Source of the DNA: Bacillus badius NBRC 15713
GTDB taxonomy: Bacteria > Bacillota > Bacilli > Bacillales > Domibacillaceae
NCBI RefSeq assembly: GCF_001591605.1
Contig: NZ_BCVF01000027.1
Coordinates: 1-56,526, forward strand
Direction of reading: 5' to 3'
DNA: 56,526 bases
Position numbers and translations under genes: made by a program. Position 1 is the stretch's first letter; the number at the start of each line of letters is the position of its first letter. Below, one piece after another: positions 36,349 to 46,604 of this stretch. Below the pieces are notes generated by a model that did not search any database, was not told where the DNA came from, and worked only from the letters and a program-made list of their open reading frames with translations.

Positions 36349-38760
36349 TTAGTTCGCTACGATATTAACAAGCTTTCCTGGTACCGCAATAACTTTGCGG
36401 ATTGTTTTTCCGGCAATTTGCTCTTGCACCTTCTCTTCATTCATAGCCAATTGTTCCATTTCTTCTTTTGTGGCTTCTTTGGAGACCATCAGTTTCGTTT
36501 TCATTTTGCCGTTTACTTGAACGACAATTTCCACTTCATCATCAACAAGCTTAGACTCATCATATGTTGGCCATGGCTCGTAGCTGACTGTGCCTTGATG
36601 CCCAAGTTTTTCCCACATTTCTTCTGCCAGATGCGGAGCAACCGGGGAAAGCAGCTTAACAAAACCTTCGACATATTGTTTTGGAATGGCCTCCGCTTTA
36701 TATCCTTCATTAATAAACACCATCATTTGCGAAATAGCTGTATTGAAGCGCAAATGCTCGTAGTCTTCTGTCACTTTCTTCACGGTCTGATGATACACTT
36801 TTTCTAAATTATTTCCAGATGCCGTGACTTTATCGCTTAACTCACCATTTTCTTGAATGAACAAGCGCCAGATGCGGTCAAGAAAACGGCGCGCGCCATC
36901 CAGACCGGTTGTAGACCAGGCAATCGAGGCGTCAAGCGGTCCCATGAACATTTCATAGAGACGAAGTGTGTCCGCTCCATGGCTTTCAACGATTTCATCA
37001 GGGTTGACCACGTTCCCCTTCGACTTACTCATTTTCTCATTATTTTCACCAAGAATCATGCCTTGATTAAACAGCTTTTGGAACGGCTCTTTCGTATGAA
37101 CCAAGCCAATATCGTATAGAACTTTATGCCAGAAACGAGCATACAGCAAGTGAAGAACCGCGTGCTCGGCTCCTCCGATATAAATGTCAACCGGCAGCCA
37201 TTCCTTCAGCTTATCCTTATCAGCAAGCGCTTCTGTGTTGTGCGGATCGATGAAGCGTAAATAATACCAGCAGCTTCCCGCCCATTGCGGCATTGTATTT
37301 GTTTCACGGCGGCCTTTTTTGCCGGTTTCCGGATCGACCACATTCACCCACTCATCAATGTTGGCAAGCGGTGACTCACCTGTTCCACTCGGTTTAATTT
37401 CTGTTGTAACAGGAAGCACAAGCGGCAATTCCTCTTCTGGCACTGTGCTCATTGTGCCGTCTTCCCAATGGATGATCGGGATTGGTTCACCCCAATACCG
37501 CTGACGGCTGAACAGCCAGTCACGCAAGCGATAGGTCACTTTCTTAGTGCCAATGCCTTTTTGTTCAAGCCACTCAATCATTTTCTGAATAGCTTCCTCT
37601 TTATTCAAGCCGTTCAGGAAATCAGAATTAACGTGCTCGCCATCTCCTGTATAAGCCTCTTTGTCAACCTCTCCGCCAGCAACAACTTCCCGAATCGGCA
37701 GATTAAACATTTGAGCAAACTCATAGTCGCGTTCATCATGCGCCGGAACAGCCATAATTGCGCCGGTTCCGTAGCTCATAAGCACATAATCTGCAATCCA
37801 GATCGGCATTTTTTCGCCGTTGGCTGGATTGATGGCATAAGCACCGGTAAACACACCGGTTTTTTCTTTCGCAAGATCCGTACGCTCCAGGTCGCTCTTT
37901 GACTTGATTTTATCTAAATAAGCGGCAACAGCATCTTTTTGTTCATCAGTTGTGATTTGGGCGACAAATGGATGCTCAGGCGCCAAAACCGCGTATGTAG
38001 CCCCGAACAGTGTATCAGGACGCGTAGTAAATACAGTAAATGTTTCCTTATGCCCGTCGATTGTAAAAGTGACTTCTGCGCCTTCTGAGCGGCCAATCCA
38101 GTTGCGCTGCATGTCTTTAATGCTTTCAGGCCAGTCAAGCTCTTCTAAATCATCCAACAAACGATCCGCATATTCGGTGATTTTCAGCATCCACTGCTTC
38201 ATTGGCCGGCGTTCCACCGGATGGTCGCCCCGTTCACTTTTGCCATCAATAACTTCTTCATTGGCAAGCACCGTGCCAAGTGCCGGGCACCAGTTAACCG
38301 CTACTTCATCAATATAAGCCAAGCCTTTTTTATATAGCTGAAGGAAAATCCATTGCGTCCACTTATAATATTGCGGATCGGTTGTGTTAATTTCCCGATC
38401 CCAATCATAAGAAAAGCCGAGGGATTTAATTTGGCGGCGGAAATTATTAATGTTTTGTTCCGTAAATTCTGCCGGATCATTTCCCGTATCCAATGCATAT
38501 TGTTCCGCTGGCAAACCGAACGCATCCCATCCCATCGGGTGAAGAACGTTATATCCTTGCATCCGCTTCAGGCGCGATAAAATATCCGTTGCTGTGTACC
38601 CTTCCGGATGGCCTACATGAAGCCCTGCACCGGATGGATAAGGAAACATATCAAGCGCGTAAAATTTAGGCTGATCTTTTTGTTCAGTTGTTTTAAAGGT
38701 TTTATTTTCTTCCCAGTATTGCTGCCATTTCTTCTCAATCTGCTGATGATTGAAACTCAT
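36349..38760 (-). CDS. leuS: Leucyl-tRNA synthetase
   Basis: A class I synthetase of 803 residues. HIGH appears as HVGH in [14 protein letters not shown] (about 50). The editing domain fills about 220-400 ([20 protein letters not shown]). KMSKS is in [16 protein letters not shown] (near 575), and the C-terminal anticodon domain follows. The start is ATG 38760 ([12 protein letters not shown]) after GGAAGGGTG; further upstream the frame overlaps the T-box terminator. Control is by the leucine T-box. Confidence 0.97.
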   Translation of the reverse strand: MSFNHQQIEKKWQQYWEENKTFKTTEQKDQPKFYALDMFPYPSGAGLHVGHPEGYTATDILSRLKRMQGYNVLHPMGWDAFGLPAEQYALDTGNDPAEFTEQNINNFRRQIKSLGFSYDWDREINTTDPQYYKWTQWIFLQLYKKGLAYIDEVAVNWCPALGTVLANEEVIDGKSERGDHPVERRPMKQWMLKITEYADRLLDDLEELDWPESIKDMQRNWIGRSEGAEVTFTIDGHKETFTVFTTRPDTLFGATYAVLAPEHPFVAQITTDEQKDAVAAYLDKIKSKSDLERTDLAKEKTGVFTGAYAINPANGEKMPIWIADYVLMSYGTGAIMAVPAHDERDYEFAQMFNLPIREVVAGGEVDKEAYTGDGEHVNSDFLNGLNKEEAIQKMIEWLEQKGIGTKKVTYRLRDWLFSRQRYWGEPIPIIHWEDGTMSTVPEEELPLVLPVTTEIKPSGTGESPLANIDEWVNVVDPETGKKGRRETNTMPQWAGSCWYYLRFIDPHNTEALADKDKLKEWLPVDIYIGGAEHAVLHLLYARFWHKVLYDIGLVHTKEPFQKLFNQGMILGENNEKMSKSKGNVVNPDEIVESHGADTLRLYEMFMGPLDASIAWSTTGLDGARRFLDRIWRLFIQENGELSDKVTASGNNLEKVYHQTVKKVTEDYEHLRFNTAISQMMVFINEGYKAEAIPKQYVEGFVKLLSPVAPHLAEEMWEKLGHQGTVSYEPWPTYDESKLVDDEVEIVVQVNGKMKTKLMVSKEATKEEMEQLAMNEEKVQEQIAGKTIRKVIAVPGKLVNIVAN

Positions 38761-38774
38761 CTGTAACACCCTTC

Positions 38775-39040
38775 CCTGTTGAATATTAAAAAACTCCCGC
38801 CCCATAATTGGGACGAGAGTATAGTTCCCGCGGTACCACCCAGATTAGTGCCTTTTTTAATAGGCACTCTGCTTTATGTCTTTAACGCGGATCGGCGGCA
38901 GGCACTACCTGCTGACTTCCAGCGTTCGCACCTGCGATTCCAAAGGCGAGTTCATGGGATTTCGGACTGGCTTGCACCTTCCGCCAGCTCTCTAATACCG
39001 AAAGTCGTCACTACTACTCCTTGTCATCATCTTTTGCTTA
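38775..39040 (-). promoter_or_regulatory. T-box leader of leuS, leucine CUC specifier
   Basis: On the reverse strand stem I begins near AGGAGTAGTAG; the specifier loop reads GAACTC with CTC (leucine) at 38950-38948. The antiterminator TGGGTGGTACCGCG lies near 38826-38842, and the terminator (CTCTCGTCCC/GGGGCGGGAG with T6) at about 38789-38822. Confidence 0.93.
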
Positions 39041-39054
39041 TTCAATCTACGACT

Positions 39055-39083
39055 ATTTTAGACAAAATTATCTGCAGTTGCAA
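39055..39083 (-). promoter_or_regulatory. leuS promoter
   Basis: TTGCAA (39078-39083) and TAAAAT (39055-39060) with a 17-base spacer on the reverse strand, starting right after the yttB stop. Confidence 0.7.
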
Positions 39084-39085
39084 GC

Positions 39086-40282
39086 TTAAAGAGAAGAAAT
39101 GGAAGGAGATGGCACTTCTTTGTTCTTTTTTAACGGCCGGTCATAGACGATGGTCAATCCAAGACTGATGAACAAGAAAGCAATCAGGGTGATAAATAAC
39201 ACCGGCATGCCGTATAAATCAACAAGAACTCCGCCGAGCACCGGTCCAAACATCCGGCCGGCTGTTGCCGTACTGTTAACAATCCCCTGATAAAACCCTT
39301 CACGCCCCTTTGGCGACAACTGGCTCGCCACTGTCGGAACAGCCGGCCAAACGAACATTTCACCGATAGTTAAAATAAGCATCGCTGCTAAAAAGCCTTT
39401 AAAGTCATTTGCAAATGCCGTGATGCCGAATGACCCCATGAAAATCAGAATGCCAATCACGATTTGCTTTTTCAAATTATCCTGGAAAGCCCGGACGAAA
39501 AAGTTTACGAGCGGCTGGCCAAACACAATTAACAAGCCGTTAATCGTCCAAAGCAAGCTGTAATCCCTTAAACTGATATTGACCTCCTGCGTGTAATTGG
39601 CAATCGTAGACTGCCATTGTACATACCCCACCCAGCAAAGCATATACGCTGTGCATAAGATAAACAGGGCCGTCAGCTTGCTGCGGCTCTTCACCTTTCC
39701 GTTTTCGGCGATCACATTTGTCTGAGCCCCGGTCACATTCGCCATTTGGCGGTAACCGAACACCGCGATAAAAAAGAATACAGCAAACATGGATAAATTG
39801 GCTGCAAAAATATAATTAAATGAAAAAGAAGCGACAAAACCGCCCATGGCCGAACCGAGGGCTACTCCAGCATTTTGCGAAATATAAATAGCGTTAAACG
39901 CCCGGCGCCCTCCTTGCGGCCAAACCGCGCCGACCAATGCATAGACAGCGGGAAAAATCACTCCTGATCCAAAACCGACAATTGTTAAGAAAACAACGTA
40001 ATAGGGCCAGTCATGCCACATCGTCATGCCGGCCATCGCAACTAAGTTCATTCCTGCTCCAAGCAAAATCGTCCGGTAGCCGCCAAGCCTGTCAAACAAC
40101 GCTCCGCCGAGCAAATTGCCGACAACGGTAGCACCAGCATTCAACATTAAAACAATCCCTGCCACCGACAAGGATTTTCCTAACTCACCATGTATGTAAA
40201 TGGTGTTAAGGGGCCATAAAAATGAAGCACCTGTCACATTAATCACCATGCCGATCACCAACAACCAAACTGCTTTTGGCAT
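39086..40282 (-). CDS. yttB: MFS transporter YttB
   Basis: The 398-residue major facilitator protein has 12 helices, motif A in LLGGALFDRLGGYRTI, and a second-half repeat. It is probably a proton-coupled drug or metabolite exporter; the substrate is unknown. The ribosome binding site is GGAGGGG. I see no terminator between it and leuS, so leuS may receive read-through in addition to its own promoter. Confidence 0.9.
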   Translation of the reverse strand: MPKAVWLLVIGMVINVTGASFLWPLNTIYIHGELGKSLSVAGIVLMLNAGATVVGNLLGGALFDRLGGYRTILLGAGMNLVAMAGMTMWHDWPYYVVFLTIVGFGSGVIFPAVYALVGAVWPQGGRRAFNAIYISQNAGVALGSAMGGFVASFSFNYIFAANLSMFAVFFFIAVFGYRQMANVTGAQTNVIAENGKVKSRSKLTALFILCTAYMLCWVGYVQWQSTIANYTQEVNISLRDYSLLWTINGLLIVFGQPLVNFFVRAFQDNLKKQIVIGILIFMGSFGITAFANDFKGFLAAMLILTIGEMFVWPAVPTVASQLSPKGREGFYQGIVNSTATAGRMFGPVLGGVLVDLYGMPVLFITLIAFLFISLGLTIVYDRPLKKNKEVPSPSISSL

Positions 40283-40491
40283 ACTGCATCCCCTCCTGTT
40301 TTCTAAATTATTTCGAGTTCCAAAATAGTATTCTAGAACGTTCAGTTAAATTTTTCAAGCTGTTTGCCGAACTTAAAATTCTGACTAATCCTTCCTTGAA
40401 TCAAACTCGCTTTCACGGGCTCATTCATGATAAAATTTTCTTTATGCTGACGCTGTGAATCAGCTTTCAGGAGAGAGTGAGTTGAATAAAT

Positions 40492-41451
40492 ATGAATCCG
40501 TTTCCTTATGCCAATGACAATAAACGCTATCATACATGGAATTACCATTTGCGCAAGCAATTTGGGCATAAAGTATTCAAGGTTGCCTTAGACGGCGGCT
40601 TCGACTGCCCGAACCGCGACGGCACTGTTGCCTTTGGCGGCTGCACCTTCTGCAGTGCAGCCGGATCAGGCGACTTTGCGGGACAGCGGACGGACAGCCT
40701 GGAAAAACAGTTTCATGAAATCAAAGAAAGAATGCACCGCAAATGGAAGGATGGCAAATATATGGCTTACTTTCAAGCCTATACAAATACCCATGCTCCT
40801 GTAGATGTTCTTCGGCAAAAGTATGAAACCGTTCTCCAACAAGAAGACGTCGTTGGTTTATCGATTGCCACGCGTCCGGACTGTCTGCCTGACGATGTGG
40901 TTGAGTATTTAGCGGAGCTCAATGAACGAACTTATTTATGGGTGGAGCTCGGCTTGCAAACCGTTCACGAAACGACAGCCCATCTCATCAATCGGGCACA
41001 CGACTTTTCCACCTATGCAGAAGGAGTGGAGAAGCTTCGCAGGCATAACATCCGCATCTGTTCACACATTATTAACGGTCTTCCTCTTGAAACACCAGAG
41101 ATGATGATGGAAACAGCTGCCGCGGTTGCTGCTCTTGATGTCCAGGGCATAAAAATCCATTTACTTCATTTGTTAAAAGGCACGCCGATGGTCAAGCAAT
41201 ATGAGAAGGGGCTGCTTGAGTTTTTATCGCTTGAAGAGTACGTTCACCTTGTTTGCGACCAGCTGGAGGTTTTGCCGCCTGAAATGGTCATCCACCGCAT
41301 TACCGGGGATGGACCGATCCAGCTGATGATCGGTCCCATGTGGAGTGTAGATAAATGGACCGTCCTGAATGCCATCGATGATGAATTAAAGCGGCGTGAA
41401 AGCTGGCAAGGAAAAAAATATAAAAAGGCCGGTCTCGCATCCTTATACTAG
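40492..41451 (+). CDS. ytqA: Radical SAM protein YtqA
   Basis: The 319-residue protein of the YhcC/YtqA group carries its iron-sulfur cysteines as C39, C51 and C54 (CX11CX2C), within DCPNRDGTVAFGGCTFC. The motifs VGLSIATRPDCLPDDV and WVELGLQTVHETTAHLINR follow in the barrel. The reaction is not known to me; E. coli-type homologues are of uncertain role in tRNA or metabolism. The GGAGAG site is about 12 bases from ATG. In B. subtilis ytqB follows directly; here a 4.3-kb reverse-strand insert separates them. Confidence 0.9.
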   Translation: MNPFPYANDNKRYHTWNYHLRKQFGHKVFKVALDGGFDCPNRDGTVAFGGCTFCSAAGSGDFAGQRTDSLEKQFHEIKERMHRKWKDGKYMAYFQAYTNTHAPVDVLRQKYETVLQQEDVVGLSIATRPDCLPDDVVEYLAELNERTYLWVELGLQTVHETTAHLINRAHDFSTYAEGVEKLRRHNIRICSHIINGLPLETPEMMMETAAAVAALDVQGIKIHLLHLLKGTPMVKQYEKGLLEFLSLEEYVHLVCDQLEVLPPEMVIHRITGDGPIQLMIGPMWSVDKWTVLNAIDDELKRRESWQGKKYKKAGLASLY

Positions 41452-41473
41452 GATGCAGGACCGGTCTTTTTCA
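41424..41473. terminator. Terminator between ytqA and the sspH-type gene
   Basis: Arms AAGGCCGGTC and GACCGGTCTT with an inner stem GCATCC/GGATGC, then T5. It overlaps the ytqA stop and serves both convergent genes. Confidence 0.88.
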
Positions 41474-41656
41474 TTCGTTCTCTTCTACTAGGTCTTTTAC
41501 AGCCACTTGCGTTCTTTCTTCCAAGGGACCTCTTAAATGCACCGTTGCCATTTTTTCATCCTCATGAAGCTGGTCAATCCAAACAGAGACTCCTTGAAAT
41601 GTTATATCGATATCTGCGGACGAGGAAAGAATTTGCTTTGCGCGCTTTATGTCCAT
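41471..41656 (-). CDS. sspH: H-type small acid-soluble spore protein
   Basis: The 61-residue protein follows the SspH pattern: [20 protein letters not shown], then a GVSVWI strand, ending in [10 protein letters not shown]-type SASPs are made in the forespore under sigma-G in B. subtilis; their role in spore resistance is minor or unknown. The ribosome binding site GAGGAGGT is excellent. I did not find a clean sigma-G promoter in the 104-base gap from the TPR gene, and no terminator lies there, so read-through is possible. Confidence 0.88.
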   Translation of the reverse strand: MDIKRAKQILSSSADIDITFQGVSVWIDQLHEDEKMATVHLRGPLEERTQVAVKDLVEENE

Positions 41657-41760
41657 CCTGTTTACCTCCTCAATAAGTGAATAAGCTTATTTTTCGAAGG
41701 CAGGAACATTTTATACATTCAAGCACCAGAGACTTTCTTGATTTATGAACAGGACAAATA

Positions 41761-44700
41761 TTAGCATGTCTCGAGCTCATGCAATAGATCTTCCAGAACC
41801 GCTTCATCCGCCATCGTTTCTTGAAGCTGGCCGACTGCGCGCGCATACATCTCTTCAGGTATTTCTCCCAACGCGCTCCTCGCTTTCTCCTTCTCTTCCA
41901 GCTCAAGATAGGCAAGAACTCTTCCGGCATATCCTTCTGCTTTATATGGAGCGGTCTTTATCAGTTCTTCATATTCATGCAGGGCTTGCTCCAGCTTGCC
42001 AAGGAATAGAAATGAATCGGCCAGCATATCACGGACATCTCCGTCAGAAGGATGGCGCTTTTTCAGCAAAAGCAACTGTTCGTTTGCTTCCTTCAGATAT
42101 TTTTCTTTCCCGTTTTCGATTCCATAACTCAAAGCGGCCGCAGCCGCTTTCAAGCGGAAATCATCGTCATCACGGCGCTTCAAGTACAGCTTCAGCACTT
42201 TTATTGCTTCATCCAGCACTTCTCTTTCTATATAAAAAGCGGCAAGCTGGTTGTAGCTTTCAGCATGATCGGGGTTCAGTTTGATCGCTTTTTCATAAAG
42301 GGCAATCACGGCACTTATCAATCCAATGGACTTCAAGCCGCCGGTAAGCTTTTTCCATAATCCAGGCTCTTCCTCCGGCAACTCTTCCACATACGGTGCG
42401 AGAGCGGCACCGCTCTTGCCGTAGACAAGAGCTTCATCCTGCAGGGATAAAGCCATTCCCTTAATGAATTTATCAATTTTCAGGAGTTTTTTGGTGCTGT
42501 GAAGAGCTTTCATCCATGGCTCATATAAACGATCATTGGAGGGATCTTCTGATATAAGCGCTGTTAGCAGCTCTAACGCTTTCTTCGTTTGGCCGTTGTC
42601 AATATACAGCTCTGCCAGTCTCGCTTTCAAATGGATAGACTCCTCTTTTTCAAGCAAGGAAATAGCTTTCTCGGCGCTTAACACTTCACTCAAAGCCTCC
42701 AGGCGCCAACCTTCATCAATTCTTCCCTTTAAATCAACGAGATGCTCGGTTAATTTCTGCTGTTCTTCCGGCGAAGACATCATCTCAGCCAGCTCTCTTA
42801 TATCACAAGCTTGCGGAATAGCTTTAAAGACACGGAGCCGGTATTTTTTAGCTTCGTCCATCTTCTCTGCTTCCTCATACAACTCTGCTAGCTCCTCGCT
42901 GGCGGCTGTAAAATCAGGATCGATAGTCAAGCATTCGAGTAAATGCTGCTCAGCAAGCGAATATTCTTCCATCCTGCGATACAACTTGCCGAGCCGGTAA
43001 TGCGGAAACGTATGGCGGCTGTCAAGCTGTACCGCTTTAAGCAAAAGCTTTTCAGCAAGAGACCAGTTTTCCAGCTCTTCATGAAAAATCGACTCATAGC
43101 AGTACACATCACTGCGCGGATGCTGGCTGCGGAGCCTTTGCAAGAAAGTGAGCGCCCGGTGGACAAATGGCGTGTTCTCTACACACTCGACATAGAGCGA
43201 GAGATGGTCCTCCAAGCCCCCTCCTTTCATTAAACCGATTTCCATCAGCTCCAGTCCAATGTCCTTCTTCGGGTCCTCATCCGTTTCCGCAAGGATCATA
43301 GCGCCAGCTCTTACATAGACATCCGGTTTTTGATAAGATTCGGCATAACCGCGAATAACTTTCTGAGCCCGCGGCCAATCTCCCTGCTTAATAATCGCCT
43401 CCGCCTCATACACAGCGGCCAGCATCTCACCATCAGCATCCAGCTTAGCTGCTTGCTTATAGGCTTCCTCCGCGTGGCTGTAAAGCTCGCGGCCCATTCG
43501 CGTATGGCCGATATATAACCACAGAATTCCTGTTTCCTCTTCAGGAACAGCCTCCTCCGCTCCTATTCGCAAATAAGCCTCAGCACGTTCCCATTTCTCT
43601 TCTCCCATACGGACTTCGGCTATGCGCATATAAGGATACGGAACAGCCGGATTCATCTCCATCGAGCGCTCCAGCCATTTAACGGCGTCTTTATTATTGC
43701 CGGCTTCCATATAACAGCGGCCGACCTCGTAGACATAATAGTGGTCCTCTGGATATTCTTCAGAAAGCTTTTTAAATGCAGCCAGCGCCTCTTGAACGGC
43801 CCCTGATTCGAGTAAAACAAGAGCATGAGTCAGGCGGATAAATTCCTCTGTTTCCGCTTGCTCAAGCGCCACAAGCGACCATTGGTGAGCCAATTGAAAT
43901 TGCGAAAGCTCGGCGCAGCAGCGCGCTAAGTAAGCATAAGCAGACGGCTGAAAAGGATCTTTCTCAATTGAACGCTTTAAGTGGAAAATTGCCCGCTCTG
44001 CCTGGTCGTTTTGATAATGCACGACTCCTAATAAAAAGTGCGCATAAGCATTTTTTTGTTTTACCCGTCCCATGGCAGCTTGAAATTTTTCATCCGTTTG
44101 ATCATGCATGTAATAAGAATGAGCAATCAACAGCTGGATATCCTCATCGTTCTCGCCAAACCGCTTGTTTACGCTTTCCATCCACTTATCCAAAAATGGC
44201 TTCGCTTTCTTATGCTGAATCATCGTTAAGCCAATAATAGAGGAAAAGATTTCATCGTCATTTTCTTCTAAGTAGGAGAGAAATTCATCGACTGTCCCGT
44301 CTGCATCTTGTTCCATTTTTTCTAAATAAACAAATAACCGCTGAAAAAACTGGTGAGCGTCCGAATCCAATGCTTCAAGCAATTCTTTTTTCTCTTTATG
44401 AACGAAAGCGATGGAAAGCCGATCTTTTAGCCGGTAAGCGTGCGCCATTTCTTCATAAGGAATAAGGAGCATCTCCAGCTCATTGGGATCTTGGACAAGC
44501 AGCACGCCCAGCCGGTCATCATATCCGACAACCAGCTGGACATGCGAGCTGTGTTCAATCAGCAGATCTAACATGACAGGATAGCCGGCATCGATCAAAT
44601 ACTTATATTGTTCAATGGTTCCTTTAAAGAAGGCGGCGGAAAAGCCAAGCGATGACATGTACTCAATAGCAGTCATCAGGTTGGAGCCGGTTCCCTCAAA

Positions 44701-45726
44701 AACCCGCTCAGCAATCTCATCTTGTGATAGGTTCCTTTGAGCCGTTTGCAGCATCATGGACAAGGTAGCCGGCACACAATAATTCAGCTTTTGCCGAATC
44801 GGCTGGATAGAGATTTGCCGGTGAGCACCGTCGGGGTGAATGGTCCGCTCATGAAACACCGTCTTTTGCAGCACTGTTTGATGGGTGGACATCCATGCCT
44901 GCAGCTCCTCCCATTTTTCCAGCTTGTAAAGCGCTTCTGCTTTTAAATAAATAAAATAATCTCTATTTTCATGGAGAGGATATTCTTGGTTCAAGTGATC
45001 TACATGATCAAGAATCGCCTGAAAGTTATTCATCAGCCGGTAGCTGCGCAGCTGCTCAAGCTGAAACACAGGATGCTCGGGGAATGCGGCCGCTCCCCCT
45101 TGCAGGGCGCGCAACGCTGCTTCGTGGTTTCCTTGCCGCGACAGAAGTTCAGCATAGACGAGCCAGCTGACATCCCCGCGCTCCTTGAAAGTCAAGTGAA
45201 GCCCCTTTTTCACTTCCTCCTCAGCCCGATCCCAGTCATTTGCCTCCATGTAAAAATCAGCGCGTTGATCCGGCGACAGAACCCCGCCTTCTTCCTCAAT
45301 CAAGTGAATATATTCTTCAGCTTCCCGGTAACGATGGAGCTGGCAAAGGGCTCTTGCAAGCAAAAGCCAGGCTGCCGTTTTCTCTTTGATTGTGAGAGAC
45401 CGGCCTTCTTCAGCGAACAATCGCTGCTTCATTCTTGTTTCAACTTCCAAGCTCTTTCCCTGCTCAAGCAAACTATGACAATACCAGGAAAATGTGCGGA
45501 CGGAGCGAAAGCGCTTGTCAGCAGCTGTTGCCAGCAAATTGCTGTAACGGTACATTTCCCCGGAATCAGCCAGCCGGATTAAACGGTAGTACTCGCTTTC
45601 TGTTTCAATTTGTGCAAGCCACTCTCGCAGCGCACGGTAGGATCTTTTTGACCGGAGCTGCTGGATAACAGCGGTCAAGTCGGCAGCTGTTTGCACATCG
45701 GAAGGTTTCATGGAAACTTTATTCAC
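41761..45726 (-). CDS. Giant TPR protein with embedded C39-type cysteine protease domain
   Basis: 1321 residues, no signal peptide or membrane helix, so cytosolic. Residues about 1-290 and 450-1320 are helical TPR-like repeats, shown by pairs such as AHFLLGVVHYQNDQAERAIF and YEVGRCYMEAGNNKDAVKWL. Between them, about 305-445, is a papain-fold C39-like domain: Q312, C317 in KLNYCVPATLSMM, H395 in SSHVQLVVGY and D413 in LLVQDPNE, so the catalytic set looks intact. C39 proteases usually cut peptide leaders inside ABC exporters, but none is nearby. The start is GTG 45726 after AAGGGAG. It sits between ytqA and ytqB, upstream of the sspH gene. A scaffold-tethered peptidase is the likely biochemical type; its target is unknown. 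Confidence 0.85.
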   Translation of the reverse strand: MNKVSMKPSDVQTAADLTAVIQQLRSKRSYRALREWLAQIETESEYYRLIRLADSGEMYRYSNLLATAADKRFRSVRTFSWYCHSLLEQGKSLEVETRMKQRLFAEEGRSLTIKEKTAAWLLLARALCQLHRYREAEEYIHLIEEEGGVLSPDQRADFYMEANDWDRAEEEVKKGLHLTFKERGDVSWLVYAELLSRQGNHEAALRALQGGAAAFPEHPVFQLEQLRSYRLMNNFQAILDHVDHLNQEYPLHENRDYFIYLKAEALYKLEKWEELQAWMSTHQTVLQKTVFHERTIHPDGAHRQISIQPIRQKLNYCVPATLSMMLQTAQRNLSQDEIAERVFEGTGSNLMTAIEYMSSLGFSAAFFKGTIEQYKYLIDAGYPVMLDLLIEHSSHVQLVVGYDDRLGVLLVQDPNELEMLLIPYEEMAHAYRLKDRLSIAFVHKEKKELLEALDSDAHQFFQRLFVYLEKMEQDADGTVDEFLSYLEENDDEIFSSIIGLTMIQHKKAKPFLDKWMESVNKRFGENDEDIQLLIAHSYYMHDQTDEKFQAAMGRVKQKNAYAHFLLGVVHYQNDQAERAIFHLKRSIEKDPFQPSAYAYLARCCAELSQFQLAHQWSLVALEQAETEEFIRLTHALVLLESGAVQEALAAFKKLSEEYPEDHYYVYEVGRCYMEAGNNKDAVKWLERSMEMNPAVPYPYMRIAEVRMGEEKWERAEAYLRIGAEEAVPEEETGILWLYIGHTRMGRELYSHAEEAYKQAAKLDADGEMLAAVYEAEAIIKQGDWPRAQKVIRGYAESYQKPDVYVRAGAMILAETDEDPKKDIGLELMEIGLMKGGGLEDHLSLYVECVENTPFVHRALTFLQRLRSQHPRSDVYCYESIFHEELENWSLAEKLLLKAVQLDSRHTFPHYRLGKLYRRMEEYSLAEQHLLECLTIDPDFTAASEELAELYEEAEKMDEAKKYRLRVFKAIPQACDIRELAEMMSSPEEQQKLTEHLVDLKGRIDEGWRLEALSEVLSAEKAISLLEKEESIHLKARLAELYIDNGQTKKALELLTALISEDPSNDRLYEPWMKALHSTKKLLKIDKFIKGMALSLQDEALVYGKSGAALAPYVEELPEEEPGLWKKLTGGLKSIGLISAVIALYEKAIKLNPDHAESYNQLAAFYIEREVLDEAIKVLKLYLKRRDDDDFRLKAAAAALSYGIENGKEKYLKEANEQLLLLKKRHPSDGDVRDMLADSFLFLGKLEQALHEYEELIKTAPYKAEGYAGRVLAYLELEEKEKARSALGEIPEEMYARAVGQLQETMADEAVLEDLLHELETC

Positions 45727-45764
45727 GAGGCCACTCCCTTTCTCTTATTCTATAGATTACATGC

Positions 45765-45797
45765 ATTATACCAACAACGGTTCATTTTAGGTATAAT
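45765..45797. promoter_or_regulatory. Divergent promoters of the TPR-C39 gene and ytqB
   Basis: A TGG-extended TATAAT faces left (45765-45770) and a TATAAT faces right (45792-45797). The two -10 elements with flanking bases form an inverted repeat ATTATACC/GGTATAAT separated by 17 bases. Each -35 region falls on the other promoter's -10, so the two are likely mutually exclusive. Confidence 0.55.
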
Positions 45798-45843
45798 CAT
45801 CAAAGGATATCTAACGATTTCTTGTAGAAAGAAGGGAAAATAG

Positions 45844-46416
45844 ATGAAGATGGAAGGAATTCTGCCGTTTGCCCGCCTTCTGCTGGAAAAAGCGGTAATG
45901 AAGGGCAGCGCAGCTATAGATGCCACTGTCGGCAACGGACATGATACTGTATTTCTAGCCAGGCTGGTTGGTGAAGAAGGACGGGTATTTGGCTTTGATA
46001 TTCAGGAAAAAGCTCTGATTAATACGACCAGCCGGCTCAAGGAACAAGGACTCAACGAACAGGTGACACTATTTGACCGCGGACATGAGCAGGCTGCTTC
46101 TTGTATTCCTCCCGAGTGGAAAAGCCGGCTGACAGGAGCTGTCTTTAACCTCGGCTATTTGCCAAAGGGAGATAAGTCTATTGTCACCAAACCGGAGACA
46201 ACAATCACTGCTGTAAAGCAAATTTTTGAGATGCTTGTCCCCGGCGGCATCATTGTACTTGTGATCTATCATGGACATGAGGAGGGAAGGGAGGAAAAAG
46301 AAAAACTAATCGACTTTGTGGAAAAGATCGATCAGCAAAAGGCGCACGTGCTTCGTTATGAATTTATCAATCAGGCAAACAACCCTCCTTTTATTCTTGC
46401 TATCGAAAAAAGATAA
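45844..46416 (+). CDS. ytqB: SAM-dependent rRNA methyltransferase family protein YtqB
   Basis: A 190-residue class I methyltransferase with SAM motif AAIDATVGNGHDTVFLA (23-39) and VFGFDIQEKAL, then NLGYLPKGDKSIVTKPETT. Annotated as an rRNA methylase by family, but the substrate is unproven. The ribosome binding site is GAAGGG. In B. subtilis it is next to ytqA. Confidence 0.9.
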   Translation: MKMEGILPFARLLLEKAVMKGSAAIDATVGNGHDTVFLARLVGEEGRVFGFDIQEKALINTTSRLKEQGLNEQVTLFDRGHEQAASCIPPEWKSRLTGAVFNLGYLPKGDKSIVTKPETTITAVKQIFEMLVPGGIIVLVIYHGHEEGREEKEKLIDFVEKIDQQKAHVLRYEFINQANNPPFILAIEKR

Positions 46417-46448
46417 ATTCAGGAAAGAAGCCGCTCTTATCCAGGCAA

Positions 46449-46489
46449 AATAAGCAGGCGCAAGCATAAGATGCTTGCGCCTGCTTATT
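46449..46489 (+). terminator. ytqB terminator
   Basis: Perfect arms of 18 bases (AATAAGCAGGCGCAAGCA and its complement) flank a short loop. It may serve ytpA from the other side. Confidence 0.85.
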
Positions 46490-46604
46490 TAACCCCTCTT
46501 ACCTCACCGCAGTCTCTGTCTGTCGGCCATTTTCATGCAAGAAGCCGATGACTTTTCCGAATAGGCTGCAAAGGCATTTGAAGGGGGACAGGCGTATTGC
46601 CGCC

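Noticed and set aside
40482-40500. TTG start of ytqA nearer the GGAGAG site
   Set aside because: That TTG is out of frame with ytqA (10 bases before the ATG).
41761-45726. TPR-C39 protein as part of a bacteriocin export system
   Set aside because: No ABC transporter, no double-glycine precursor gene and no membrane segment nearby; only the protease fold is shared.
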